This document shows positions 1 through 8,065 of a stretch of 33,786 bases of DNA, piece by piece. The notes beneath the pieces were generated by a model. The model was not told where the DNA came from. It ran no database searches and saw nothing but the letters and a program-made list of their open reading frames with translations. Both the position numbers and the translations under genes were made by a program. Positions within the stretch are counted from its first letter, which is position 1; every line of letters starts with the position of its first letter. This DNA comes from an uncultured Dysgonomonas sp. (GTDB lineage Bacteria; Bacteroidota; Bacteroidia; Bacteroidales; Dysgonomonadaceae): contig CALYPL010000018.1 of the NCBI GenBank assembly GCA_945273835.1, forward strand, positions 1-33,786, read 5' to 3'.

Positions 1-24
1 TTTCTTCAGAATTTCTATTTTCAT
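1..24 (-). CDS. 5' end of an unidentified leftward gene (partial)
   Basis: A leftward ATG at position 24 opens a frame that runs without a stop to the window edge and encodes MKIEILKK. It lies about 80 bp downstream of tsaD on the same strand. In several Bacteroidales the gene after tsaD is cinA, whose protein often begins MKxEI; that is recalled context only, and eight codons are too few to identify it. Confidence 0.3.
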
Positions 25-42
25 TAGTTAAAATAAAAATTA

Positions 43-59
43 ACCAAATGCTGTTTGGT
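43..59 (-). terminator. Hairpin downstream of tsaD
   Basis: ACCAAA (43-48) and TTTGGT (54-59) form a 6-bp stem with a 5-nt loop. Read leftward, a T-rich run follows, as in an intrinsic terminator or attenuator between tsaD and the next leftward gene. The stem is short. Confidence 0.4.
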
Positions 60-105
60 ACTTTTTCTGCATCGAAGTTAATTGCAGATTGGAATAGTTA
101 GTAGT

Positions 106-1122
106 CTACATCGTGACTCTCGAAAACGGTGCTGCATCGATAGCGCAAAATTCACCATCGAGATACTTGAAATAGCCTGCCATAGCAACCATAGCGGCAT
201 TGTCTGTTGTATAACCAAATTTCGGGATATGAATTTTCCATCCGTATGTGCGAGCATAATCTTCAAAAGCTGCTCGCAACCCTGAATTGGCTGAAACTCC
301 TCCTGCAACGGCAACTTCTTTTATATTCAAATCTTTAGCCGCTTTGCGTAATTGCTGCATCAGGACATCTATTACGGTTTTCTGTAATGAAGCGCATAAA
401 TCAGCCTTATTTTTTTCTACAAAATCAGGGTCTTTTTTCAATTCATCACGCAATAGATAGAGGAATGATGTTTTCAGACCACTGAAACTGTAATCATAGC
501 CTCCGATATGGGGCTTACTCAATTTAAATGAGTCTGGATTTCCTTCTTTTGCTAAACGATCTACGACCGGTCCTCCGGGATATCCTAAACCCATAACTTT
601 AGCACATTTGTCGAAGGCTTCGCCGGCAGCATCATCAATTGTCTGACCTATAATTTCCATGTCGTTATACGCTTTGACAAGTATGATTTGCGAATTGCCT
701 CCTGATACAAGCAAACATAGAAAAGGGTATTTTGGCTGATTCTGATCATCTTTATCTTCTTTAATGAAATGTGCCAAAACATGTGCTTGTAAATGGTTTA
801 CATCTACCATCGGGATATTTAATGCTGTAGCCAAACCTTTAGTAAAGGATGTCCCCACAAGCAACGAACCCATTAATCCGGGTCCTCGAGTAAAAGCTAT
901 GGCTGACAAATCGTCTTTTGAAATGTCTGCTTGTTTTAAAGCCTGATCAACAACAGGTATAATATTTTGCTGGTGAGCGCGTGATGCCAATTCTGGCACA
1001 ACGCCACCATATGCCTCATGTACTTTCTGACTTGATACTACGTTCGAGAGTAATACGCCATCACGTATAACTGCTGCAGCCGTATCATCGCACGATGATT
1101 CTATACCTAATATTATACTCAT
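106..1122 (-). CDS. tsaD: tRNA N6-adenosine threonylcarbamoyltransferase TsaD
   Basis: TsaD transfers the threonylcarbamoyl group from threonylcarbamoyl-AMP to A37 of ANN-decoding tRNAs, working in the cytoplasm with TsaB and TsaE. The 338-residue length is normal. The ASKHA-fold landmarks are present in order: LGIESSCDDT (residues 5-14), the metal-binding HxxxH pair at H110 and H114, a SGGNSQI phosphate loop near residue 140, the DDAAGEAFDK block, DYSFSGLKT, and VAGGVSAN near residue 270. The start at MSIILGIESS is the usual family start. A small leftward gene ends only 13 bp upstream, so the two may be co-transcribed. Nothing is truncated. The assignment is firm from motifs. Confidence 0.97.
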   Translation of the reverse strand: MSIILGIESSCDDTAAAVIRDGVLLSNVVSSQKVHEAYGGVVPELASRAHQQNIIPVVDQALKQADISKDDLSAIAFTRGPGLMGSLLVGTSFTKGLATALNIPMVDVNHLQAHVLAHFIKEDKDDQNQPKYPFLCLLVSGGNSQIILVKAYNDMEIIGQTIDDAAGEAFDKCAKVMGLGYPGGPVVDRLAKEGNPDSFKLSKPHIGGYDYSFSGLKTSFLYLLRDELKKDPDFVEKNKADLCASLQKTVIDVLMQQLRKAAKDLNIKEVAVAGGVSANSGLRAAFEDYARTYGWKIHIPKFGYTTDNAAMVAMAGYFKYLDGEFCAIDAAPFSRVTM

Positions 1123-1135
1123 TTATTGTTTGTTG

Positions 1136-1483
1136 TTAAATATTTTTATAAACATTTTGCAGGTATTTTATTTCGTCTTTAACTTTTTTAAGCCCGATTA
1201 GACCTCCTGACAAGCCCGTTGAATATGAGATTACTCTTACTTTGATATTATCTGTATCAGATGCATTTATCGAGATTTTAAATTTATAATACTTGCAAAA
1301 AGCTCCAAAAAGCAAACGCTTTATTCTACTACCTTTTTCATATACACCTTGTCCTAAATGTATGTATTCATTTTTAGTCATAGCAGCATCAATTGCTTTT
1401 TCAAGTTCATACTGAGATATGCCTGAATATACGTATATAAAACCTGATGAATTTATAGCTTCCTCGTTTTTGAAATAACCCAT
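1136..1483 (-). CDS. Small orphan protein, 115 aa, unknown function
   Basis: I do not recognise this protein. It has 115 residues, no signal peptide and no clear transmembrane segment. It contains a mixed alpha/beta-looking region, a basic patch (KGSRIKRLLFG) near the middle, and a Gly-rich TGLSGGLIGLKK stretch followed by a short lysine-rich helix at the C-terminus. It lies 13 bp upstream of tsaD on the same strand and is divergent from the gldB-like gene, so its transcript probably runs into tsaD. A leftward match to the phylum -7 box lies about 50 bp upstream at 1531-1538. The gene is plausible from its length, start and position, but no function can be given. Confidence 0.65.
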   Translation of the reverse strand: MGYFKNEEAINSSGFIYVYSGISQYELEKAIDAAMTKNEYIHLGQGVYEKGSRIKRLLFGAFCKYYKFKISINASDTDNIKVRVISYSTGLSGGLIGLKKVKDEIKYLQNVYKNI

Positions 1484-1530
1484 AAAATTTTTCGTTATAA
1501 TTATAAAGTTGTAATAAGTTTTATAACTAA

Positions 1531-1538
1531 CAAAAATA
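1531..1538 (-). promoter_or_regulatory. Possible -7 box for the 115-aa gene and tsaD
   Basis: Read leftward the bases are TATTTTTG, matching the Bacteroidota -7 consensus TAnnTTTG. It lies about 50 bp before the leftward ATG. No -33 box is found at the right spacing and the region is very AT-rich, so a chance match is possible. Confidence 0.3.
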
Positions 1539-1567
1539 ATAATTTAATTTAAACATATTACCTTCAG

Positions 1568-2569
1568 ATGAAAAATGTCTATATACTGATTGTTACTTAC
1601 TTGTTTATATCTTTATCCGGATGCAATAATAATATTAAGGGAAACGAAATAACATATAAAAATCAATCCAAAATTATCCGTTTTGATAAAGAATTCTTTG
1701 CCTATATAACTCATCCATCCCAAGCTAAACAAGATTCGTTAATTCAGAGCTATCCTCAATTGTTACCGGCCATAGCGATAACCGCAGCAAATGTAAAATC
1801 CGGCGATAGCACGGTCCATTATATAAATGAGCTAAATAGATATTACAGCCATCCTTCGCTATTACAGATTTATCGTGACGCTTTGACGCATTTTGACAAT
1901 GTATCGGTATATGATAATGCGCTTAAAGAAATTGAAATTAACGCAAGCAAAGAATTGCCCTGCGAACAATTACCCAAACTATCATTCCACGTTTCGGGTT
2001 TTAAAGAAAATGTTATAGCTTTTGACAGCTTAATTTCTATTTCCATCGATAAATATTTAGGTAAAGATTATTCTTATTACCAAACTTATTTTAACGATCA
2101 TGAAAGAAGCCGTATGACACCCTCATTTATAATGGTTGATTACCTTAAAGCATGGCTGATGAGCGATGTTATTGACAATGACCAGAATGACCTATTAGAA
2201 ACTATAATTTATCATGGAAAATTAATTTACGTCATAAGCAAACTTTTGCCTGAGAACGATTTCATGTTAGAGAACATCATTGGTTATACTACCGATCAAA
2301 TAATGTGGTGCAATGAAAATGAAAAGAAAATCTGGAAAAATATCACAGATCAAGCCGGACTGAGTAACACTGACAGATTGATCATATCAGGATATGTCAA
2401 TGACGGACTTTACACAGTACCGATCGGAAAAAATTCGCCTCCACATTTAGGAGATTGGATAGGTTGGCAGATTGTTAAGCAATATGCAACCGAAAAAAAA
2501 GCAACGACAGAAAACGTTATAAAAACAGATGCTAAAACTATATTGAAAGAAGCGAAATACAATTTATAA
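1568..2569 (+). CDS. gldB: GldB-like lipoprotein
   Basis: This 333-residue protein resembles the gliding motility lipoprotein GldB family of Bacteroidota. The N-terminus is a lipoprotein signal with lipobox SLSGC (Cys19). Family-like blocks follow: IIRFDKEFFAY (near 38-48), SYPQLLPAI, the central FDSLISISIDKYLGKDYSYY block, IIYHGKLIYVISKLLP, IGYTTDQIMWCNENEKKIW, and near the C-terminus a GDWIGWQIVKQY block. It should be anchored in an envelope membrane facing the periplasm. GldB is needed for gliding and SprB secretion in Flavobacterium, but relatives also occur in non-gliding Bacteroidales, so motility should not be inferred. No HExxH metalloprotease motif is present. It lies 84 bp upstream of dnaB with a promoter-like box between. 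Confidence 0.8.
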   Translation: MKNVYILIVTYLFISLSGCNNNIKGNEITYKNQSKIIRFDKEFFAYITHPSQAKQDSLIQSYPQLLPAIAITAANVKSGDSTVHYINELNRYYSHPSLLQIYRDALTHFDNVSVYDNALKEIEINASKELPCEQLPKLSFHVSGFKENVIAFDSLISISIDKYLGKDYSYYQTYFNDHERSRMTPSFIMVDYLKAWLMSDVIDNDQNDLLETIIYHGKLIYVISKLLPENDFMLENIIGYTTDQIMWCNENEKKIWKNITDQAGLSNTDRLIISGYVNDGLYTVPIGKNSPPHLGDWIGWQIVKQYATEKKATTENVIKTDAKTILKEAKYNL

Positions 2570-2624
2570 GCACTTATTAACACAATGTTGAAAACTTTAC
2601 AACTTATTCTCCACCGATTTCATG

Positions 2625-2632
2625 TATCTTTG
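2625..2632 (+). promoter_or_regulatory. -7 box upstream of dnaB
   Basis: TATCTTTG matches the Bacteroidota -7 consensus TAnnTTTG and lies 21 bp before the dnaB ATG. No good -33 TTTG is found 19-21 bp upstream, so the promoter is incomplete by consensus. Confidence 0.5.
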
Positions 2633-2653
2633 AAGGTGCGAAATTAATCCATA

Positions 2654-4171
2654 ATGGCAGAGAATAATTCTAATAAACGTAGGCAAAAACCTAAAGAACA
2701 AGCACCTATCATTGCCGATATAGGGAAAGTTCAACCTCAGGCTCGCGAACTCGAAGAAGCCGTACTTGGCGCACTTATGCTCGAAAAAGATTCATATTCA
2801 ATCATAAGCGACATCCTGAAACCCGACAGTTTTTACGACGAAACACATCAGATAATCTATCAGGCGATCGTACATTTGGCAGTACGTCAAGCTCCTATAG
2901 ATATGCTCACCGTAATAGAAGAATTGCGAAAAGAGGGCAATCTTGATCGTGTTGGAGGTCCCGTCTATATTGCACAACTGACTGAAAAAGTGGCTTCGGC
3001 GGCTCATATAGAATTTCACGCACGCATCATTGCTCAAAAATACCTGGCTCGTGAACTCATATCATTTTCATCAAATGTAACTCAAAAAGCCTTTGACGAG
3101 ACAAGTGATGTGGATGATCTGATGCAGGAAGCCGAAAGTAAACTTTTTGAAATTTCGCAACGCAATGTAAAAAAAGACGTAACCCAGATAGACCCGGTTA
3201 TAAAGGAAGCGATAAAACTTGTTGAAATAGCAGGCAGCCGCCCTGAAGGCTTGAGCGGATTACAAACAGGATTTGATCGTTTGGACAAGATAACATCAGG
3301 ATGGCAAAATTCTGACCTCGTCATTATAGCAGCTCGTCCGGCAATGGGTAAAACTGCTTTTGTATTATCAATGGCTAAAAACATGGCTGTGAGTTTCAAC
3401 TATCCCGTAGCTTTGTTCTCGCTCGAAATGTCAAACGTTCAGTTAGTAAACCGTCTTATCGTAAACACTTGCGAAATTCCCGGTGAGAAAATAAAAAACG
3501 GTCAGCTCGAACCCTATGAATGGGAACAGCTCGATTTTAAGATAAAAGAGCTTTACGGTGCTCCTTTATATGTTGACGATACTCCAAGTTTATCGGTCTT
3601 TGAACTCAGAACCAAAGCACGTAGACTTGTTCGTGAACACGGAATCAAAATAATAATCATCGACTATCTTCAATTGATGAATGCAAGCGGCATGAATTTC
3701 GGAAGCCGTGAGCAAGAGGTAAGTACCATTTCACGATCTTTGAAAGGATTAGCCAAAGAATTGAATATACCTATTATCGCCTTGTCACAGCTTAATCGTG
3801 GTGTTGAATCTCGTACTGGGTCTGAAGGTAAACGTCCACAACTTTCCGACTTGCGTGAATCAGGAGCGATTGAGCAGGACGCAGATATGGTATGTTTTAT
3901 TCATCGACCCGAATATTATAAAATTTTTGAAGACGACAGAGGTAATTCACTTTTAGGCTTAGCGGAAATAATCATAGCCAAGCATCGTAATGGTGCTACC
4001 GGCGATGTTCAGTTACGATTCAAAAGTGAATTTGCCCGATTTGAAAATATTGAAGATGCCGGATTTTCACCTAATCAAGGTGCATTCATGCCCTCAAAAA
4101 TGAACAGCAATACCGACGATCGCAACTTCGACATAATACCGGGTGGCATAAATAGTAACGTTCCGTTTTAA
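2654..4171 (+). CDS. dnaB: Replicative DNA helicase DnaB
   Basis: DnaB is the hexameric 5'-3' helicase that unwinds DNA at the replication fork and recruits primase. The 505-residue protein has the N-terminal DnaB domain (about residues 25-130, with LEEAVLGALML), a linker region, and the C-terminal RecA-like ATPase. Walker A is ARPAMGKTA near residues 228-236; Walker B is IIIIDYLQLM near 335; the RESGAIEQDADMV sensor region follows. There is no intein, although dnaB is a common intein site. The C-terminal tail (residues ~470-505) is polar, Asn-rich and probably disordered. A -7 box lies just upstream and a hairpin follows the stop. Confidence 0.97.
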   Translation: MAENNSNKRRQKPKEQAPIIADIGKVQPQARELEEAVLGALMLEKDSYSIISDILKPDSFYDETHQIIYQAIVHLAVRQAPIDMLTVIEELRKEGNLDRVGGPVYIAQLTEKVASAAHIEFHARIIAQKYLARELISFSSNVTQKAFDETSDVDDLMQEAESKLFEISQRNVKKDVTQIDPVIKEAIKLVEIAGSRPEGLSGLQTGFDRLDKITSGWQNSDLVIIAARPAMGKTAFVLSMAKNMAVSFNYPVALFSLEMSNVQLVNRLIVNTCEIPGEKIKNGQLEPYEWEQLDFKIKELYGAPLYVDDTPSLSVFELRTKARRLVREHGIKIIIIDYLQLMNASGMNFGSREQEVSTISRSLKGLAKELNIPIIALSQLNRGVESRTGSEGKRPQLSDLRESGAIEQDADMVCFIHRPEYYKIFEDDRGNSLLGLAEIIIAKHRNGATGDVQLRFKSEFARFENIEDAGFSPNQGAFMPSKMNSNTDDRNFDIIPGGINSNVPF

Positions 4172-4240
4172 ACTACAACAATAAATTATATTATAAATTT
4201 ACTCTCTATTTTTAGGGAAACACGATACTATTTACTTAAT

Positions 4241-4266
4241 ATTATATTTCAACAATATAATTTTTA
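4241..4266 (+). terminator. AT-rich hairpin after dnaB
   Basis: ATTATATT (4241-4248) and AATATAAT (4254-4261) are perfect inverted repeats around a 5-nt loop, followed by a T run. This has the shape of an intrinsic terminator, but the stem is all A/T and therefore weak. The rest of 4172-4535 is AT-rich spacer with no reading frame I can support. Confidence 0.4.
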
Positions 4267-4352
4267 CATCAGTATAAATTATCTGTCAAATAAATTTAAT
4301 CAAAATCTTTATTCTGATAATTCATTTTAACATGATTACCCGTAAGTATTTA

Positions 4353-4391
4353 TTGTTTTAAAAACAAGATTAATGAAAATAGCTATCTTTG
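4353..4391 (+). promoter_or_regulatory. -7 box and palindrome upstream of the glycosyltransferase
   Basis: TATCTTTG at 4384-4391 matches the phylum -7 consensus, about 145 bp before the glycosyltransferase ATG. Just upstream, 4353-4367 is a palindrome (TTGTTTT-A-AAAACAA). No -33 box is present at 19-21 bp spacing. The long leader has no recognisable RNA structure. Confidence 0.4.
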
Positions 4392-4535
4392 CCGAATAAA
4401 ACAAATAGAAATCAGCTTTTTATATTTTAAGAATAATACTTAGAATAATGCTTTCAATTTGTAAAACGCAGTATAAGATAAATAGAATATTTAATACTTA
4501 AAAATTTACGTTTAAGACTAATAAATCGTAAGATT

Positions 4536-5354
4536 ATGAACAATTATCCTTCTGTATCATTAATTATTTCCACCTATAATTGGCCACAAGCCTTAAAACG
4601 TTCTATTTCGAGCGTATTATCACAAACTGTATTACCAAACGAAGTTATTATTGCTGATGACGGATCTAAAGATGATACACGGTTATTAATCGAAGAATTC
4701 CAAAAAAATTTCCCTTGCCCATTAATTCATGTTTGGCATGAGGATGACGGCTTCAGATTAACATCAATCAGAAATAAAGCAATAGTAAAATCTTCGAGTG
4801 AATATATCATACAAATTGATGGTGATGTAATTTTAGATAAAAACTTCATTGAAGATCATCTTAAATTTGCAAAAAAAGGATGTTTCGTTACAAGTAGCCG
4901 GGTTATACTTTCAGACAGATTGAGTAAGAAAATAATTAAATTAGAACAAAAATCACTTTCAATTTTCATGTATGGCGCAGGAAATAAACTAAACGGACTA
5001 AGATGTAATCCATTAACTAACTACCTTCGCTTTAGATACAAAAAGAGTCAGCCTTATTATGTCAAAGGGTGCAATATGGCGTTCTGGCGAAAAGATTTGA
5101 TTGAAGTAAATGGTTATAACGAAGATATGACAGGATGGGGATTAGAGGATAGTGAACTCGCCATTCGTTTAATCATGTCTGGCAAAAAGCGTCAATTCTT
5201 AAAATTCGGAGGTGTTGTATATCATATTTATCATAAATATAACTCTCGAAATCGTGTATCTATTAATATTGAAATAATGGATAATGCCATTGAAAAACGA
5301 ATTAAGCATTGCAAAAACGGATTAGATAAATATTTAGTACAGGATATTAATTGA
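4536..5354 (+). CDS. Family 2 glycosyltransferase
   Basis: This is a GT-A fold glycosyltransferase of 272 residues, expected to move a sugar from a nucleotide donor to a surface polysaccharide or lipid-linked acceptor. The N-terminus carries the family-2 fold start (SLIISTYNW, residues 8-16), the nucleotide-binding ADDGS (40-44) and the DGD metal motif (95-97). The C-terminal half has YYVKGCNMAFWRKD and GWGLEDSEL (about 201-209), the acid-containing block seen in chondroitin-synthase-like and galactosyltransferase-like enzymes. No membrane segment is present, so it should act at the cytoplasmic face. It stands alone, with no other polysaccharide genes nearby and AT-rich flanks of 364 and 255 bp, which is unusual for this family. 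Donor and acceptor cannot be told from sequence. Confidence 0.88.
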   Translation: MNNYPSVSLIISTYNWPQALKRSISSVLSQTVLPNEVIIADDGSKDDTRLLIEEFQKNFPCPLIHVWHEDDGFRLTSIRNKAIVKSSSEYIIQIDGDVILDKNFIEDHLKFAKKGCFVTSSRVILSDRLSKKIIKLEQKSLSIFMYGAGNKLNGLRCNPLTNYLRFRYKKSQPYYVKGCNMAFWRKDLIEVNGYNEDMTGWGLEDSELAIRLIMSGKKRQFLKFGGVVYHIYHKYNSRNRVSINIEIMDNAIEKRIKHCKNGLDKYLVQDIN

Positions 5355-5374
5355 TGAAATTTAAGTCTCGCCTC

Positions 5375-5437
5375 CATTGAAAGCAACTTTATAACAAAAA
5401 CATTGAATTTTAAATCTTAAGTTGCAATGTTTTTTTA
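5375..5437 (+). terminator. Terminator after the glycosyltransferase with two alternative stems
   Basis: CAATG followed by a seven-T run (5425-5436) can pair with either of two upstream CATTG copies. One is at 5375-5379, extended by GCAACTT (5383-5389) pairing AAGTTGC (5419-5425). The other is AAAAACATTG (5396-5405) pairing CAATGTTTTT (5425-5434). Either arrangement resembles an intrinsic terminator. Confidence 0.5.
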
Positions 5438-5542
5438 TTAAATAGTTTTCTTAATCAGAAAAATTAATTTAATAAGCATATTTTTTGTACAAAAAACTAT
5501 CGAATTCTAACTCTTTTATAAAAAAACGAAGCAGATAATCAC

Positions 5543-5620
5543 ATGCTAAATTTCTGGTTTCTAAAAAAAGTATTTCCTTTGTTATCTGATAAACAAAAAC
5601 AACTACTGAATGAAAAATAA
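5543..5620 (+). CDS. Possible 25-codon leader ORF overlapping the S41 protease start
   Basis: An ATG at 5543 opens a 25-codon frame (starting MLNFWFLKKV, ending QLLNEK) whose stop lies 11 bases inside the downstream protease gene, in a different frame. The peptide has an aromatic, hydrophobic start and a polar, Lys/Gln-rich end. It could be a leader peptide that couples translation, a gene remnant, or chance. No homology is recognised. Confidence 0.25.
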   Translation: MLNFWFLKKVFPLLSDKQKQLLNEK

Positions 5621-7379
5621 ATTCATTTCCGCGCTTCTAATTCTTTTTGCAATAAGTGCCTATATCAAACCGCTTATAGCACAAACAAAAGAAAATTCGG
5701 ATACATTAAATAACAAAGCACAAGAACGTTATTTCGAAATCAGAAAAAATATTGACGTTTTCAATTCAGTTCTTCGAGAACTTGACTTATTCTATGTAGA
5801 CACATTGAACCTCAATAAAACCGTACGTACTGGGATTGACAATATGCTTAATAGTCTTGATCCTTACACTGAATACTTCAATGAAGAAGACATGGTTGAA
5901 TTTAACTTTATGACTACAGGCGAATATGCAGGTATAGGCGCAACAATAGTTTATAAAGATAACAGGATTGTAATAAATCAGCCATATGAAAATAAACCAG
6001 CAGCTAAAGCTGGGCTTAAAGCAGGAGATGTAATTTTATCCATAGACGGTAAAGACATGACTAAATGTGCTGCAAAAGACGGTGAAAACTACGGACGTAC
6101 TTTAAGCAACTATGTGAGCAGCGCACTTAAAGGTCAACCCAATACAACGATTGAAGTTGAAGTTGAACGCATCGGTGAAAAAAAACCTTTAAAATTTAAG
6201 GTAACTCGAGAAAAAATCGTGATGAATCCTGTTGCCTATTCAGGAATAGTAAGTCCCGGTATAGGTTATATAAACCTGTCATCATTCACAGACAAAAGTG
6301 CTGCTGATGTTAAAAATGCATTTCAGACTCTTAAGAAACAAGGCATAAAGTCGCTCGTACTTGACCTTCGACAAAATGGCGGAGGAGTTTTAGAAGACGC
6401 CATACAGATTGTGAATATGTTTATTCCTAAAGGTACAGTGGTGCTAACGACAAAAGGTAAGCTCAAACAATGGGATCGGACATACCGCACAACTATCGAG
6501 CCAATGGACGTTGATATACCAATAGCTGTATTAGTGGATAGAGGTTCAGCATCAGCATCAGAGATTGTAGCAGGTTCATTACAAGATTTAGACAGAGCAG
6601 TGCTTATAGGCGAAAAGACCTATGGCAAAGGGCTTGTGCAGACAACCCGTCAAATACCATATGACGGAAGCCTGAAAGTAACCACATCAAAGTATTACAT
6701 ACCAAGCGGAAGATGTATACAAGCGATAGATTATTCGCACAGAAATCCTGACGGAAGTGTCGGACGTATTCCCGACAGCCTGACAACCGTATTTAAAACA
6801 CAGTTAGGCAGACCTGTTAGAGATGGAGGGGGAGTATCGCCTGACATAAAACTTGATGAAGACAAAATGGCGACTATACTGTATTATCTCGAAAATCAGA
6901 TGATTATATTTGATTGGGTAAACAACTGGGTGGCAACACATAAAAGCATAGTAGCGCCTAATGAGTTCTGTATTTCAGAAAATGATTATAATAATTTTAA
7001 GGAATTTGTAAAATCAAAAAATTTCAAATACGACAGGTTAAGTGCCAAAAGCATGGAATCGCTTAAAGAAGTGATGGAATTTGAAGGTTACATGAAATCG
7101 GCGAGCGATGAATTTAAAGCCTTAGAAGCAAAATTAGTTCCAGATCTTGATCGTGATTTAGAAACTTTTAAAAATGAAATTACCAAACGCATCAATACTG
7201 AAATAATAAAGAGATATTATTTTCAGAACGGAGAATTCATTTATACGTTAAAAACTGATAAAGGATTGGCAAAAGCAATTGAGATTCTAAACAACAAAGA
7301 AGAGTATAAGAAAATATTATCGCCTTCGTCTTCAGAAATGGTTGAAAATAAAGATTCTGCAACCGACGCGAAGAATTAA
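5610..7379 (+). CDS. PDZ-containing C-terminal processing protease (S41)
   Basis: This is a 589-residue periplasmic serine protease of the S41A/CtpA group, which trims or degrades envelope proteins from the C-terminus. A signal peptide ends near AQTKEN (residues ~25-30). The N-terminal helical part contains LDPYTEYFNEED, a PDZ domain covers about residues 100-190 (KAGLKAGDVILSIDGKDM), and the protease core has DLRQNGGG near 253, the serine block GSASASEI near 313-320 and the lysine block TYGKGLVQT near 338-346, so the Ser-Lys dyad appears intact. A C-terminal extension of about 170 residues ends in a polar tail. It starts with ATG at 5610; a short ORF overlaps this start. A second, PDZ-less S41 protein lies at 12.3-13.4 kb, but the two are not close relatives. 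Confidence 0.95.
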   Translation: MKNKFISALLILFAISAYIKPLIAQTKENSDTLNNKAQERYFEIRKNIDVFNSVLRELDLFYVDTLNLNKTVRTGIDNMLNSLDPYTEYFNEEDMVEFNFMTTGEYAGIGATIVYKDNRIVINQPYENKPAAKAGLKAGDVILSIDGKDMTKCAAKDGENYGRTLSNYVSSALKGQPNTTIEVEVERIGEKKPLKFKVTREKIVMNPVAYSGIVSPGIGYINLSSFTDKSAADVKNAFQTLKKQGIKSLVLDLRQNGGGVLEDAIQIVNMFIPKGTVVLTTKGKLKQWDRTYRTTIEPMDVDIPIAVLVDRGSASASEIVAGSLQDLDRAVLIGEKTYGKGLVQTTRQIPYDGSLKVTTSKYYIPSGRCIQAIDYSHRNPDGSVGRIPDSLTTVFKTQLGRPVRDGGGVSPDIKLDEDKMATILYYLENQMIIFDWVNNWVATHKSIVAPNEFCISENDYNNFKEFVKSKNFKYDRLSAKSMESLKEVMEFEGYMKSASDEFKALEAKLVPDLDRDLETFKNEITKRINTEIIKRYYFQNGEFIYTLKTDKGLAKAIEILNNKEEYKKILSPSSSEMVENKDSATDAKN

Positions 7380-7412
7380 TTTAGCATTGCACCTATTTTT
7401 ATATTATCTTTG
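7380..7412 (+). promoter_or_regulatory. Promoter of the DUF4290-rimM-argF' run
   Basis: TATCTTTG at 7405-7412 matches the phylum -7 consensus, and TTTA at 7380-7383 sits 21 bp upstream, close to the -33 TTTG and within the known 19-21 bp spacing. The predicted start lies about 35 bp before the DUF4290 ATG. Confidence 0.55.
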
Positions 7413-7454
7413 TAATATTATAATAACCTACTTGCCGACCGACTAAAACAATAT

Positions 7455-8060
7455 ATGGAATATAATACTCAACTAAAAAGGCTTGCTCTACCTGAATATG
7501 GACGTAACATCCAAAATATGGTGGATTACTGCCTCACTATAAGCGATCGGGACAACCGTAAAAAGTGTGCAGACACCATCATCGTAATCATGGGAAATAT
7601 GTTTCCACATCTGCGTGATGTGAATGACTTTAAACATATATTATGGGATCATCTTGCGATAATGTCTGACTTTAAATTAGATATTGATTATCCTTATGAA
7701 GTTATTCGCAAAGAGGACCTCTATACCAAACCAGCTAAGCTTGACTACAGCAGACCGACAATGCGTTATAGACATTACGGTAAAACGTTGGAAAAGATGG
7801 TGGATATAGCAACCACACTTGAAGATCAAGAAGAAAAATCGCAATTTATCATGTTGGTCGCATCACGCATGAAAAAATCTTATCTGCAATGGAACAAAGA
7901 AGTTGACGATCATAAGATTTTCTTCGACCTGTATGAGCTTTCAGATCATAAAATTGACCTGCGAAACAGTAATATTCAATTGCCTGATTTGAAAGAAATC
8001 ACAAACTTCAAGAAACAGAATAACAATAAGAATCAGAAAAAAAATAAACAACAGTCCTGA
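7455..8060 (+). CDS. DUF4290 family protein
   Basis: This 201-residue protein matches the DUF4290 family, a conserved Bacteroidota protein of unknown function that is typically encoded beside rimM. Visible traits are the family opening MEYNTQLKRLALPEYGRNIQ, an Arg/Asp-rich helix (SDRDNRKKCADTIIVIMGNM), a VNDFKHILWDHL block, and a tail of about 20 residues made almost wholly of Lys, Asn and Gln, which could bind RNA or ribosomes electrostatically. There is no signal peptide or membrane segment. It lies 5 bp upstream of rimM and is surely co-transcribed with it, which suggests, without proof, a link to ribosome maturation or translation. Confidence 0.9.
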   Translation: MEYNTQLKRLALPEYGRNIQNMVDYCLTISDRDNRKKCADTIIVIMGNMFPHLRDVNDFKHILWDHLAIMSDFKLDIDYPYEVIRKEDLYTKPAKLDYSRPTMRYRHYGKTLEKMVDIATTLEDQEEKSQFIMLVASRMKKSYLQWNKEVDDHKIFFDLYELSDHKIDLRNSNIQLPDLKEITNFKKQNNNKNQKKNKQQS

Positions 8061-8065
8061 TACTT

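Noticed and set aside
1568-2569. Zinc metalloprotease reading of the GldB-like protein
   Set aside because: No HExxH motif is present in the protein.
3082-3399. 105-codon leftward frame
   Set aside because: Antisense to the dnaB ATPase domain.
2654-4171. Intein in dnaB
   Set aside because: The gene has normal length and uninterrupted Walker motifs.
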